Assembly: GCA_964432885.1 (NCBI GenBank)
Contig: CAYSPG010000018.1
Coordinates: 8,564 to 72,563 of the forward strand
From: CAYSPG01 sp964432885
Lineage (GTDB): Bacteria; Bacteroidota; Bacteroidia; AKYH767-A; OLB10
DNA: 64,000 nucleotides
Direction: 5' to 3'
Made by a program: the position numbers and the translations under genes. This document shows, piece after piece, positions 42,570 to 51,525 of the stretch (position 1 is its first letter; every line of letters begins with the position of its first letter). Below the pieces are notes generated by a model. The model made no database searches. It saw only the letters and a list, made by a program, of their open reading frames with translations, and was not told the DNA's origin.

Positions 42570-43205
42570 TTAAAAGGTTAATTGCAGCACTGTTTTATTC
42601 TCCACTAAATAGTCATTACACTTTTCAAAAAAAGATAAGTTTACTTTTTGATGCGATGATATAAGCAATGCAACTTCTTTTGTTAGAGTTTCTTTTATTA
42701 AATCGTACAAGTTGCTTGCCGATTGCTCATCTAATGTAATTAATGGTTCATCAAGTACAATTACTTTTGGGTTGCCTATAAACGCACATGCTATGGAAAA
42801 CTTTTTCAGCATTCCGCTTGAGTAAGTGCCTACAGGATTTTTAATATACTCGTGCATGTTAAATATATCGCACAACATTTTTACCTGTGCAGCAGTTCCA
42901 TTTTTGCATGATGTATAAAAGTCAAGCAAATCCTTTCCTGTTAAAAAAGTTGGATAAACAGGTTCGGCAGGAGCATAGTTTACAAACAGCCTGTACTGCT
43001 GCGGATTTTTTTTGCAACTGATATTTTCATTCAATACAATTTCTCCGTCAAAAGGAGCCATGCCTGCAATAAGTTTAAACAACGTGGTTTTGCCCGAACC
43101 ATTAGCACCTTTTATCCAGCTTAATCCTTTTTGGAATTTTATTTCGGGAATATCTAAAGCTAAAAAATGGTGGTAGTATTTTTTTATGTTTGATAAATGG
43201 AGCAT
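42570..43205 (-). CDS. ABC transporter ATP-binding protein
   Basis: 211 residues with Walker A GANGSGKTTL, signature YSSGMLKKFS, Walker B VIVLDEP and the H-loop SSHQK. It is of the short exporter type. It starts five bases after the vapC-like stop codon, so it may be expressed with the toxin-antitoxin pair. Its permease is probably the gene at 39483-40595. Confidence 0.88.
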   Translation of the reverse strand: MLHLSNIKKYYHHFLALDIPEIKFQKGLSWIKGANGSGKTTLFKLIAGMAPFDGEIVLNENISCKKNPQQYRLFVNYAPAEPVYPTFLTGKDLLDFYTSCKNGTAAQVKMLCDIFNMHEYIKNPVGTYSSGMLKKFSIACAFIGNPKVIVLDEPLITLDEQSASNLYDLIKETLTKEVALLISSHQKVNLSFFEKCNDYLVENKTVLQLTF

Positions 43206-43210
43206 AAAAA

Positions 43211-43609
43211 TTATTTAGTCCAATCCTCCAAAGAAATACCTTTTATGCGCTTAAAGTGCTTTGTGTTATTTGTAACCAAAATTAAATTGTGGGCTACAGC
43301 AGAGGTTCCAATGAGTAAATCAAACTCATCTAATAAATTTCCTGATTTCTTTAACCGAGTTTTCTCTTTCGCATAAAAATCGAGGGCGTTAAAAATTGGC
43401 AGCACTTTAACAGATGATAAAAATTCCGATAAAGCTTTTCTGTTCTTTTCTTTATGCTCACTATTTTCAACACCGTATTTTAATTCGGCAAGTGTTATTT
43501 CAGAAATAAAAAAATTTTCAGGGTTGGCTTCCTTAAATTTTTCCTGAAGGTTATAATGTCCTTTTAGATAATAAATGCAAATGTTTGTGTCAAGTAAAAA
43601 CTGCTTCAC
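43211..43609 (-). CDS. PIN-domain ribonuclease toxin (VapC-like)
   Basis: 132 residues. The PIN motifs are LLDTNICIYYLKG (first Asp), ELKYGV (Glu), and DLLIGTSAVAHNLILVTNNTKHF (further Asp and the TNN stretch). Such toxins cleave specific RNAs, often initiator tRNA. It overlaps the preceding small gene by four bases (ATGA), the usual toxin-antitoxin arrangement. Confidence 0.88.
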   Translation of the reverse strand: MKQFLLDTNICIYYLKGHYNLQEKFKEANPENFFISEITLAELKYGVENSEHKEKNRKALSEFLSSVKVLPIFNALDFYAKEKTRLKKSGNLLDEFDLLIGTSAVAHNLILVTNNTKHFKRIKGISLEDWTK

Positions 43610-43851
43610 AATTTTTCAATTTTACGATTGAAGTTTCTGCTGCTTCTTAGCTCATCAATAATTTGTTCGGCACTTTTTTTTGATTTCCACGAGCCAAAGG
43701 AATTATATAAAGCTGTGGTATTGTTTTTTTCCTTTCCTGCTAACGACTTATTTATTTTTGCAATGATTGCAAGTTTAGTGCCTTCACTTAACTTTTCTAT
43801 CAAGCGTAAATAGCTTTCAATTACTGTTTGATTTAAACGTGTGGCTTTCAT
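43606..43851 (-). CDS. Antitoxin of the VapBC-like module
   Basis: 81 residues just upstream of, and overlapping, the PIN toxin gene. The C-terminal WKSKKSAEQIIDELRSSRNFNRKIEKL resembles the toxin-binding tail of antitoxins of this class. The N-terminal half lacks an obvious AbrB motif, so the family is uncertain. It is preceded by a strong AAGGAGG ribosome site, unusual in this window. Confidence 0.75.
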   Translation of the reverse strand: MKATRLNQTVIESYLRLIEKLSEGTKLAIIAKINKSLAGKEKNNTTALYNSFGSWKSKKSAEQIIDELRSSRNFNRKIEKL

Positions 43852-43855
43852 TTTA

Positions 43856-43885
43856 CCTCCTTATTATATTGATACTGCAAATGTA
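43856..43885 (-). promoter_or_regulatory. Promoter -7 box and strong Shine-Dalgarno of the toxin-antitoxin operon
   Basis: On the minus strand TACATTTG (43878-43885) fits TAnnTTTG, and AAGGAGG (about 43856-43862) lies a few bases before the antitoxin ATG. A full Shine-Dalgarno site is not seen before the other genes of the window. Confidence 0.6.
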
Positions 43886-43892
43886 AACTTTA

Positions 43893-46800
43893 TCAATTTT
43901 CCACTTCAATCTTTTTCAAATTATCTTCTGTTGCCCTGTCAATTAATTTAAACATAGGATCAATGCCGGCTTTGGTTGGCTTGGCAGAAACGGTTATTTC
44001 AAATTCGTTTTCTTTTTTACCCATGTAGTTTCGCTTTACATAAATGAGCGAATCTTTTCCGTTTACATCTTCTGTAAATACGCCAATGTCAATCCAGTCT
44101 TTAATCGGAATTTTTTGTTCGTTGCCAATGCTGTCACTGTAAACTTTTTCGGCTTCGGTTTTTATTTTCACTTTATAGTTGTTGCCTTGTTTGGTGGCAA
44201 TAGCTTCTGTTGTTTGCAAATTAAAGAGAGTAATTTTTTCAAACAAATCTGTTACCACATATTTTAAAGAATCGGGAGTTGCATTGCGCAGGTAATTTAC
44301 AAACGTTGGCGACTGCACATACGGTGCCGACTGAAATCCATAATCTTTTATAAACCTGCTTAACGCTGCATTCAATGAATCTTCGCCAATTAAATCTTTT
44401 AGTTGATACATAACCAACGAACCTTTTTGGTAATGTATGTACTGTTGATTGTCGCATGTTACCATCGGTTGTTCGCCTTTGCGTTCAAACGAGCGACCTG
44501 CCAGGTAACGGTCTAACTCATACTTTAAATATTTGTTGATGTTTTTTGCAGTGTATTCTTTTTCCATCACCATCAGCGCTGTGTACTGCGCCATACTTTC
44601 TACCATAATGGTTGAGCCAAGCGTGTTTGCACCTGCTACCTGGTGTCCCCACCACTGATGTGCCACTTCATGCGCAGTAACATAATATGCCATGTCAACA
44701 TCATTGTCATCATCCACTTTCATTATGAAACCAATGGCTTCGCTAAACGGAATGGTGTTGGGAAACGATTGTGCAAATTCCTGGTAGCGCGGAAACTCCA
44801 GTATGCGCACTTGCTTAAACTGGTAAGGCGAAAAATTTTTCTGACAATAGTCAATTGTATTTTTAATTGACTTATTCATTTTTTCAATGTTCCAGTTGTG
44901 TGTTGGGTGATAAAAAATTTCGATGTTAATGCCTTTGTATTTATCTCTGAACACTGCATAACGTGCGCTCAAAAAAGAATAAAAATTTAAAATGGGCGCG
45001 TCCATTTTGTAATGAAAATATTTTCTTCCGTTTTCTTCCCATTCTTTTTGTAAGTAACCGGGCGAAATTGCAATTTGGTCAGCCGATGTGCTTATCACAC
45101 ATTCGTAATTTATCCAATCCGCATCCTGCGATAAATAATTGTTACGCACGCCAACCGAATCGCTTAACAAACGCATGCTGTATTGGCGCTTGGGTAATTT
45201 GTATTTTTTTCTCACATCATTATCTGTCAGTTCAGCACTCTCGCTGTAGCCAAAAGACGGAAGCGTGTTGTTATTAATAAAAGTTCCGTTTTGGAAAACT
45301 CCAATGTAATCTCTTCCCTGTTTAAATCCTTTGGTTGGGTAATACAAATCAAAAATTACTTTGGACGAATCTCCTGGCTGCAATGGTTTTGCTAAACGGT
45401 AGATATAAAAATTGCCTTCGTAGTTTGTTAATTGCTTTGCCGGAATTCCGAAATCGAGTTTTTTAATTTCCACATCACTGTCAGAAAAAGTAACGAACAA
45501 ACTATCTATTGCCTGCTGCGATTTATTTTTAATAATGTAATAACCTTTAAGCGATGCTTCGCGCTTTTCAGGAAAAATATCAACTGAAATATTTACATCG
45601 GTGATGCGCGGCTGAACGTAATCAATAAACTTGCGGAATTTTTTTTCGTAATCGGCAGAAAATATTTCGCGTTCTGTTTTGGTTTGGTATTCGTTTAAAA
45701 TATTGGTGTTGTAAAAAATAAAACTGCCAAACAAAACAAACATGGCAAGCCCAATTGGTATCATTAATTTTCCCTGACCATTACGCCATGCATTTTTAAA
45801 TTGTTTGATGCGCGTTTTAAAATCAACTTCGCTGCCATGCCTTGTCATCATCATTCCCACCATAAACAACACAATGCCTAAGCCCAGCCAGTAGAATACA
45901 TATAAATATTTTGCATAAAGAAAATGCCCGAACTTATTCATATCACTGTAAAGACTATAGCCGGTATCGCCATACCAAATCATGTTGTGGTCTATACCCA
46001 TTGCGGCAAGTGCGGCAAAACCAATAAAATAAATTACAACCAGTGTGTGCCCGATAAATTTATTGTTTACCATGTTGTGAATAAAAAACGCAAGCAAAAT
46101 TGTAAGAACATAAAACGGATATTCAACTAAGAAAAATTGCTTGAGATAAACCGGAACATCATATCGAGTAAAGCCATTGATGGTTTGCATGAGCATACCT
46201 GTAAGCATTAAAGCAATTAGCAGCATAGCAACTATTAAGCACATGGCAGCGAAACGTGCCGTCATGGTAATTTTTTTTGAAACCGGCAGTGCATCCGTAA
46301 TGTTCGAAAAATTAAACTGGCGGTCTTTCCAAATCATTTCGCCCGAATACAGTGTAATGATGATTAAAAGAAACAATGTAAAATTTCCTGTAAGCTCATC
46401 GGCAATCATATACGTTACGGGCAATGCAGCCGTGCCATACATTTTTCCTAATTCATTAGTTTGTGCAAGCAAAAAAAGTATTCCGCATAAAGAGATGGCG
46501 AGAAAAGGAATAGAACGAATGGATGAGAAAAATTCAAAACGTAAAGTCTGCCGCCACATTTTAAATTTTGATGCAAATGAATAATCGTTGGCAACCTGCG
46601 GTAACTGTAAGGATTGAATAACGGGTTCTTCCTTTTTTTCTGCTTTCGCTTTTTTGCGCAACTGCAATCCTGATTTCGAAAACTTAAAAAACTTAATGCA
46701 CAACAAACCAATAAGCGTCCCTGTGCCAATCCATATTAAACGGTTATACAACAAGTAAGAGGTAAGCGGAACTACCAATGAATTTTTTTCTGCAGGAGTC

Positions 46801-47465
46801 CAGTAACGTGTTTGATAAAATGTGGAGATTAAACCATAAGGGTCAAACAATGAGTAAAGCGGATTGCTTTCTACATCGCTTGATGTATCAATCAATAAAA
46901 TGTACCCAAGAAAAAAAACAACACCCTGCACAAAAATGGCAAACTGGCTGCGCAATAAACTTCCTAAAGTAAAAAACACAGCGCCCAGTATAAATACGTT
47001 GGGCACAAGCATGGTGATGAACGGATGCAGATAATACATCAGGTTAAATGGTCCAACTTTTTCTCCATCAACCCAAGGCATGTAAACGCCAATCATTACA
47101 CCCAATATAATTCCTGAAAAAATAAAAAGGCAAACAATGTATGAACCAAAAAATCTTCCGACTAAGTAGTTAAACTTTTTTACCGGAGTGGTAAACATTA
47201 TTTCGTGGAAGTTGTGTTCAAAGTCGCGGTAAACTGGCACACCCATTACAGCAGAAATTATCAAGGTGCCAATTAAAGTAAGCACTGCAATAATCTGGTT
47301 AATGGTGTATGGCGCGTTTTTGTTTACGCTGCCCGATGCCCCACCAATGGTTATGGCATCGGTAGTTGCAAAAATAAATGCAAGCGCAAACATGATGGCG
47401 AAAAAAATATACGTTGCAGGTCTGCGGAAACGGTAGCTGAGTTCGAAGGAGAGGATGGAGAGCAT
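43893..47465 (-). CDS. ABC transporter permease fused to an M1-family aminopeptidase domain
   Basis: 1190 residues. The first about 600 contain some twelve hydrophobic helices in two ABC-2-like blocks. The C-terminal part, outside the membrane, is an M1 metallopeptidase with HEVAHQWWGHQ near residue 932 and the third zinc ligand in MVESMAQ 18 residues on. The GAMEN exopeptidase motif is replaced by FSEAIGF. The fusion is a known Bacteroidota architecture. The matching ATPase gene lies upstream on the same strand, 129 bases away. Substrate unknown. Confidence 0.92.
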   Translation of the reverse strand: MLSILSFELSYRFRRPATYIFFAIMFALAFIFATTDAITIGGASGSVNKNAPYTINQIIAVLTLIGTLIISAVMGVPVYRDFEHNFHEIMFTTPVKKFNYLVGRFFGSYIVCLFIFSGIILGVMIGVYMPWVDGEKVGPFNLMYYLHPFITMLVPNVFILGAVFFTLGSLLRSQFAIFVQGVVFFLGYILLIDTSSDVESNPLYSLFDPYGLISTFYQTRYWTPAEKNSLVVPLTSYLLYNRLIWIGTGTLIGLLCIKFFKFSKSGLQLRKKAKAEKKEEPVIQSLQLPQVANDYSFASKFKMWRQTLRFEFFSSIRSIPFLAISLCGILFLLAQTNELGKMYGTAALPVTYMIADELTGNFTLFLLIIITLYSGEMIWKDRQFNFSNITDALPVSKKITMTARFAAMCLIVAMLLIALMLTGMLMQTINGFTRYDVPVYLKQFFLVEYPFYVLTILLAFFIHNMVNNKFIGHTLVVIYFIGFAALAAMGIDHNMIWYGDTGYSLYSDMNKFGHFLYAKYLYVFYWLGLGIVLFMVGMMMTRHGSEVDFKTRIKQFKNAWRNGQGKLMIPIGLAMFVLFGSFIFYNTNILNEYQTKTEREIFSADYEKKFRKFIDYVQPRITDVNISVDIFPEKREASLKGYYIIKNKSQQAIDSLFVTFSDSDVEIKKLDFGIPAKQLTNYEGNFYIYRLAKPLQPGDSSKVIFDLYYPTKGFKQGRDYIGVFQNGTFINNNTLPSFGYSESAELTDNDVRKKYKLPKRQYSMRLLSDSVGVRNNYLSQDADWINYECVISTSADQIAISPGYLQKEWEENGRKYFHYKMDAPILNFYSFLSARYAVFRDKYKGINIEIFYHPTHNWNIEKMNKSIKNTIDYCQKNFSPYQFKQVRILEFPRYQEFAQSFPNTIPFSEAIGFIMKVDDDNDVDMAYYVTAHEVAHQWWGHQVAGANTLGSTIMVESMAQYTALMVMEKEYTAKNINKYLKYELDRYLAGRSFERKGEQPMVTCDNQQYIHYQKGSLVMYQLKDLIGEDSLNAALSRFIKDYGFQSAPYVQSPTFVNYLRNATPDSLKYVVTDLFEKITLFNLQTTEAIATKQGNNYKVKIKTEAEKVYSDSIGNEQKIPIKDWIDIGVFTEDVNGKDSLIYVKRNYMGKKENEFEITVSAKPTKAGIDPMFKLIDRATEDNLKKIEVEN

Positions 47466-47471
47466 GAAAAA

Positions 47472-47616
47472 GGACTTAGGATTAAGGGGAAAGGATTTAG
47501 TGGTTTGGATTCACGGATTAGGATTTAGAAATTCTGCTGTTTATTTTGAATTAAATAGTTTGTTAAAGTGAGAGGAATATTTTTTCACTAAATCCTAAAC
47601 CCTTAATCCTGTATCC
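47472..47616. repeat. Palindromic repeat (GGATTA words) between ABC ATPase and permease-peptidase genes
   Basis: The left arm (47472-47502) and the right arm (47586-47616) are near reverse complements over about 31 bases, built from TTAGGATTAAGGG and GGATTTAGTG. Between them lies more of the same word. The element fills the gap between the two cotranscribed genes and overlaps the 3' end of the ATPase gene. Confidence 0.7.
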
Positions 47617-48491
47617 TCTTTTACCAATCCATTGATAACTGAAAAGTAAACATCTTCCAACCCGGTTTCAGTTTCGGTAAAAGTGTGATTGACTTTTTCA
47701 TCACTCCAAACATGCAATTCTATTTTGCCGGTGTTAAATTTTTGCGAAACAACTTTGTATTGCGCTGCTATTTCTTTTGCTTCGGCTTTGCTTGCAAACG
47801 TGGTGTAAATTTTTCCCTGCACCATTTTAATCGCTTCTATCGGGTGTCCTGCAAACATCACTTCACCTTTATTAATTATTGCCATTTGCGAGCACAACTC
47901 TTTTACATCTTCCACTATGTGTGTTGATAAAATCACAATTACCTGCTCGCTAATTTCACTCAACAGATTTAAAAAACGGTTGCGCTCGGTTGGGTCAAGA
48001 CCGGCTGTGGGTTCATCAACAATTATAATTTTTGGATTGCCGATTAAAGCCTGCGCTATACCGAAGCGTTGTTTCATACCGCCACTGTAACCCCCTAATT
48101 TTTTTTTGCGCGCATCATATAAATTGGTTTGCACCAATAAAGATTTTACCAACTCACTTCGCTGCTTTGATTCATTAATACCTTTTAGTATTGCAATGTG
48201 AGTAAGCAATTCTTCGGCACTTACATTTGGATACACGCCAAACTCCTGCGGCAGATAGCCGAGAATTTTTCTTACTTCTTCTTTTCTCTCAAGCACATCA
48301 AGGTCATCTAAAAAAATAGAACCGCTGCCCGCTTCCTGCAAGGTAGCTATGGTGCGCATGAGTGATGATTTGCCTGCACCGTTTGGTCCGAGCAAACCAA
48401 ACAAACCGTTGTTGATGGTTAGTGATACATTTTTTAAAGCCTGCACACCGTTGGGGTATGTTTTGCTGAGGTTGGAAATTGTTAGTTGCAT
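47595..48491 (-). CDS. ABC transporter ATP-binding protein, partner of the permease-peptidase
   Basis: 298 residues with Walker A GPNGAGKSSL, signature YSGGMKQRFG, Walker B IIVDEPTAGLD and H-loop LSTHIVED, followed by a C-terminal extension of about 80 residues. It belongs to the same drug/peptide exporter group as CcmA-like ATPases. It is directly upstream of the permease-M1 fusion gene. Its last codons are read from the palindromic repeat. Confidence 0.92.
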   Translation of the reverse strand: MQLTISNLSKTYPNGVQALKNVSLTINNGLFGLLGPNGAGKSSLMRTIATLQEAGSGSIFLDDLDVLERKEEVRKILGYLPQEFGVYPNVSAEELLTHIAILKGINESKQRSELVKSLLVQTNLYDARKKKLGGYSGGMKQRFGIAQALIGNPKIIIVDEPTAGLDPTERNRFLNLLSEISEQVIVILSTHIVEDVKELCSQMAIINKGEVMFAGHPIEAIKMVQGKIYTTFASKAEAKEIAAQYKVVSQKFNTGKIELHVWSDEKVNHTFTETETGLEDVYFSVINGLVKEDTGLRV

Positions 48492-48498
48492 TTTATCA

Positions 48499-48573
48499 AC
48501 GAATTACTGGGTACGAATAACGAATGATTACGAATTTACGAATCTGTGTTTTGATAAAATTATAATTCCTAAT
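48499..48573. repeat. ACGAAT-word repeat upstream of the ABC ATPase gene
   Basis: ACGAATTAC, ACGAATAACGAATG and ACGAATTTACGAATC occur on one side and CTAATTCGT on the other. It is an imperfect palindrome in the same style as the GTTCAA-, TTTGAGG- and GGATTA-word elements. Confidence 0.4.
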
Positions 48574-48634
48574 TCGTATTTTGAATACAATAGTAAACCA
48601 CTTTGCCAAATATTTTTAAAAGGAAAATATCAAA

Positions 48635-48994
48635 CTATTTTGTTTTGTAAAGCCAATTGAAACTAAAAAAGGAAGCAAGTAATGTTTTTTTCTTTTTCGC
48701 GATAATGTCAACTTGATTAAGTTGTGAGGTTGCAATGTATCCGTTATTCCATTTTGTTGCAGGAAGCAGGTTGCTATTTTCTTTTGGTGCAATAATGGTT
48801 ACTACCGGAAGTGTATAACCTTCTATCGCTGAATCGGGATTTGCAACTATATTAACCATCGGAAGATTAATTACAGGGATAAGATGTCCATTTTTAATTT
48901 GAGCAGGAACCAAATTTTGAGAATTTACAGTTTGGTTATTACCTGTACTTATTGCTAGCATGGCTACTGCTAAAATTATGGTGAGTGCTTTCAT
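48635..48994 (-). CDS. Exported small protein, unknown function
   Basis: 119 residues with a probable signal peptide (LTIILAVAMLAISTG). The rest repeats short hydrophobic strands (LIPVINLPMVNIVA, LPVVTIIAP, QLNQVDIIAKK), suggesting a small beta-rich protein. I do not recognise the family. A promoter-like box and a palindrome lie just upstream. Confidence 0.6.
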   Translation of the reverse strand: MKALTIILAVAMLAISTGNNQTVNSQNLVPAQIKNGHLIPVINLPMVNIVANPDSAIEGYTLPVVTIIAPKENSNLLPATKWNNGYIATSQLNQVDIIAKKKKTLLASFFSFNWLYKTK

Positions 48995-49033
48995 ATATTA
49001 TATTGTTAATGTGTTATTGTAATAATTATGGGG

Positions 49034-49065
49034 CAAACATAAGTATATTACATGGTAGTATGCAA
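49034..49065 (-). promoter_or_regulatory. Candidate promoter of the 48635-48994 gene
   Basis: On the minus strand TTG (49063-49065), a 21-base spacer and TATGTTTG (49034-49041) are close to the Bacteroidota promoter pattern. The 49050-49080 palindrome overlaps the -33 side. Confidence 0.5.
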
Positions 49066-49080
49066 CACATAGTACCATGT
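49050..49080. promoter_or_regulatory. Inverted repeat, candidate operator
   Basis: ACATGGTAGTATG and CATAGTACCATGT form 13-base arms with one mismatch around CAACA. The position across the -33 region suggests a repressor site. The rest of the 292-base gap up to 49286 shows nothing else. Confidence 0.5.
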
Positions 49081-49286
49081 TTTATTGTAAGTAATTGATA
49101 ATTAAATAAATTATTTTTTTGGAAGACATTATTTATCATTGGGATAATAAAAAATAAGCAAGTAGTAAACCCAAACCAAACTCTTGAAACTTAAAAACTT
49201 CTACAAACCAAAGGCAACAGCAGTTGCACTTTGTTAGCATACCAGGCTAAAATGCTTGTTTATTAAACAATAACTATCCCGATATT

Positions 49287-49910
49287 TTACTCTTCTGTTT
49301 CGTGCTTATTGTTATACTTAACGCTATGTTCTTTAAGACTCTCGGCCATTTCTTTTTGTTTACCTTTAAGCATATCCATGGTTAAAAAGGTGTTGAATTT
49401 TACTACGCGTAAGTCTTCATAGTGGGTTCCTAAAACCACACCCATTTTATCCAAAGCAAAAAATGAAAAAACTCCTGGCTTTATATCCTGAAGTTTTTCA
49501 TACGGAGCCTCAGCACCATGCTGGATGAAGTGCCTTATTTTATCACGCGGATTCACCAAACCAAGCCCAAGCCGCTCGTCATATCGTTTAAAAAAATGAG
49601 CAGTATGATATAATAGCAAATTCTCATTTATGGCGTAATGCAAGGCCGTATATCCATTGTGCTGGTATATTAGCGCCATGGTATGTATGGTTGTTTTATC
49701 ATTTGTGTAGCCCCGGCAAGTGTACCCGTAAATCCAGGGGTTATTGCGGGGCGATATATAATCATAGGTGCGATATAAATAGGAAGTATTGGTTTTGCGC
49801 ACATACTTCATTCCCTTGGCCGACTCAGCAATAACTTTGTTTGTTATTGCCGGCAAGTCAGCAAACATTTCTTTTTTTATTTCCTGTAATGTCATCTCGG
49901 GTACAAACAT
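49287..49910 (-). CDS. Hypothetical protein
   Basis: 207 residues, cytoplasmic, rich in Tyr and His, with no known motif that I recognise. Segments such as YTALHYAINENLLLYHTAHFFKRYDERLGLG and DKIRHFIQHG suggest a compact alpha/beta domain with several conserved-looking histidines. It lies downstream of ruvC on the same strand (27-base gap). No function proposed. Confidence 0.7.
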   Translation of the reverse strand: MFVPEMTLQEIKKEMFADLPAITNKVIAESAKGMKYVRKTNTSYLYRTYDYISPRNNPWIYGYTCRGYTNDKTTIHTMALIYQHNGYTALHYAINENLLLYHTAHFFKRYDERLGLGLVNPRDKIRHFIQHGAEAPYEKLQDIKPGVFSFFALDKMGVVLGTHYEDLRVVKFNTFLTMDMLKGKQKEMAESLKEHSVKYNNKHETEE

Positions 49911-49937
49911 GGTTTTGTGTTTTTAAAATCTAATAAC

Positions 49938-50510
49938 TCAAACTATTTTGTCGGGGTTGGCGGTAACAAATTCTTTCCAGCTATTTGATTTTTTGGGGCT
50001 CACTACAGAACCGTAGTTTTGAAAGTGATGACACACGGCTGCGGCAAGCCCATCGGTTGCATCCAGATACTTTGGCATTTCCGTAAAATGCAAAAGTTGT
50101 TGAAGCATAGCAGCAACTTGTTCTTTAGTGGCATTACCACTGCCTGTTATTGATTGTTTAATTTTTTTGGGGCTGTACTCAAACACAGGTATATCTTTAT
50201 GCAAAGCTGCAGCTATGGCCACACCCTGTGCGCGCCCCAGCTTTAACATGCTTTGTACGTTTTTGCCAAAAAAAGGAGCTTCTATAGCCAATTCATCAGG
50301 CAAATGGCGGGCAATAAGCGCTACCGTTTTTTCAAAAATTGATTTTAATTTCAAAGCATGGTTATCAAGTTTGTCAAGGCTTATAATTCCGGCTGTTTCC
50401 AGTTTCATTTGGTTTTGACTAATACATATAACACCATAACCCATTATGTTGGTACCAGGGTCAATACCCAGTATAATTTTATCAGTGGTGTTTTGTTTTT
50501 CTGCGCCCAT
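49938..50510 (-). CDS. ruvC: Holliday junction resolvase RuvC
   Basis: 190 residues from the ATG at 50510; an upstream ATG at 50546 would add 12 residues. Cleaves Holliday junctions during recombination. Catalytic acids are seen in LGIDPG, ELAIEAPFF and LDATDGLAAAVCH. Divergent from the flippase-like gene. Confidence 0.93.
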   Translation of the reverse strand: MGAEKQNTTDKIILGIDPGTNIMGYGVICISQNQMKLETAGIISLDKLDNHALKLKSIFEKTVALIARHLPDELAIEAPFFGKNVQSMLKLGRAQGVAIAAALHKDIPVFEYSPKKIKQSITGSGNATKEQVAAMLQQLLHFTEMPKYLDATDGLAAAVCHHFQNYGSVVSPKKSNSWKEFVTANPDKIV

Positions 50511-50586
50511 TTTTATGTTTAAACTTGTACCGTATTCAATCACCAATTTGGTGCAATCAAAAGTACATATAAATAAATTTCTGTTT

Positions 50587-51525
50587 ATGCTGCTTAAAGT
50601 TACAGTGGCAATGGCATCCTTGTACTTTATTTATAAACGTGTAATTGAGAAAGAAAATTTTACGGGCTTTAAAATTTTTATTGACAGGCAAATGCTATTG
50701 CCACAAACCTGGCTGCACATTTCTATTATTACAGGGCTTATGTTTTTAAACTGGATGACAGAGGCTATAAAGTGGAAGCTACTGATAAGTAAAATTACAC
50801 AGATAAAATTTACTACAAGCCTTGCTGCCGTGTTTTCAGGAGTTACCGTCAGTTTTTTTACCCCAAACCGCGTTGGCGAATTTGCCGGACGTATGATGTT
50901 TTTAAACTCTGAAGTGCGGACACAGTCGGTGTTATCAACAGTTATTGGCAGCATTAGCCAACTTATCATTACAATAGTAGCTGGCCTTACGGGGGTGTGT
51001 GTGTTATTACAACGATTTTATACCGTAAGCATAAGTATGCACATTGCTATTATTGTTTTGTCTACCGCTATTTGCATTGTACTTGTGTTTTTGTTTTTGC
51101 GCTTGGGGTGGGTAGCTCATTTTAGATTTATAGAAAAACTGCCTGCTAACGCAAAAAAATATGTTTCAGTTTTTAATAATTATTCATCATCCGATTTTAA
51201 AAAAGTGCTTGCATATTCGTTTATCAGGTTTTTACTATTTACATTGCAGTACTGGCTTTTTTTAAACATAGCCGGTGTTAAACTACCCCTGATCACAGCG
51301 GTTTTATGTATAAGTATTATTTTTTTGGTTCTTGCTGTAATACCCACTATAGCCTTTGCGGAACTTGCATTCAGGGGTTCAGTGGCAATAGCGGTACTTC
51401 AAGTAATTACTCCCGATACCAACGGTATTTTAATTGCATCGTTTGGTTTGTGGTTTGTAAATCTTGCTTTACCGGCAGCCATTGGCTCGGTTATGTTTTT
51501 ATATTTTAAATTTAAAACCAGATGA
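50587..51525 (+). CDS. Flippase-like integral membrane protein (lysylphosphatidylglycerol synthase TM family)
   Basis: 312 residues from ATG 50587; earlier in-frame starts at 50446 and 50515 overlap or abut ruvC. About eight hydrophobic helices are present, with the family-typical segment SLAAVFSGVTVSFFTPNRVGEFAGR near the N-terminal third. Members are thought to move lipid-linked molecules across membranes. It overlaps the following glycosyltransferase by four bases, suggesting a shared lipid or glycan pathway. Confidence 0.83.
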   Translation: MLLKVTVAMASLYFIYKRVIEKENFTGFKIFIDRQMLLPQTWLHISIITGLMFLNWMTEAIKWKLLISKITQIKFTTSLAAVFSGVTVSFFTPNRVGEFAGRMMFLNSEVRTQSVLSTVIGSISQLIITIVAGLTGVCVLLQRFYTVSISMHIAIIVLSTAICIVLVFLFLRLGWVAHFRFIEKLPANAKKYVSVFNNYSSSDFKKVLAYSFIRFLLFTLQYWLFLNIAGVKLPLITAVLCISIIFLVLAVIPTIAFAELAFRGSVAIAVLQVITPDTNGILIASFGLWFVNLALPAAIGSVMFLYFKFKTR

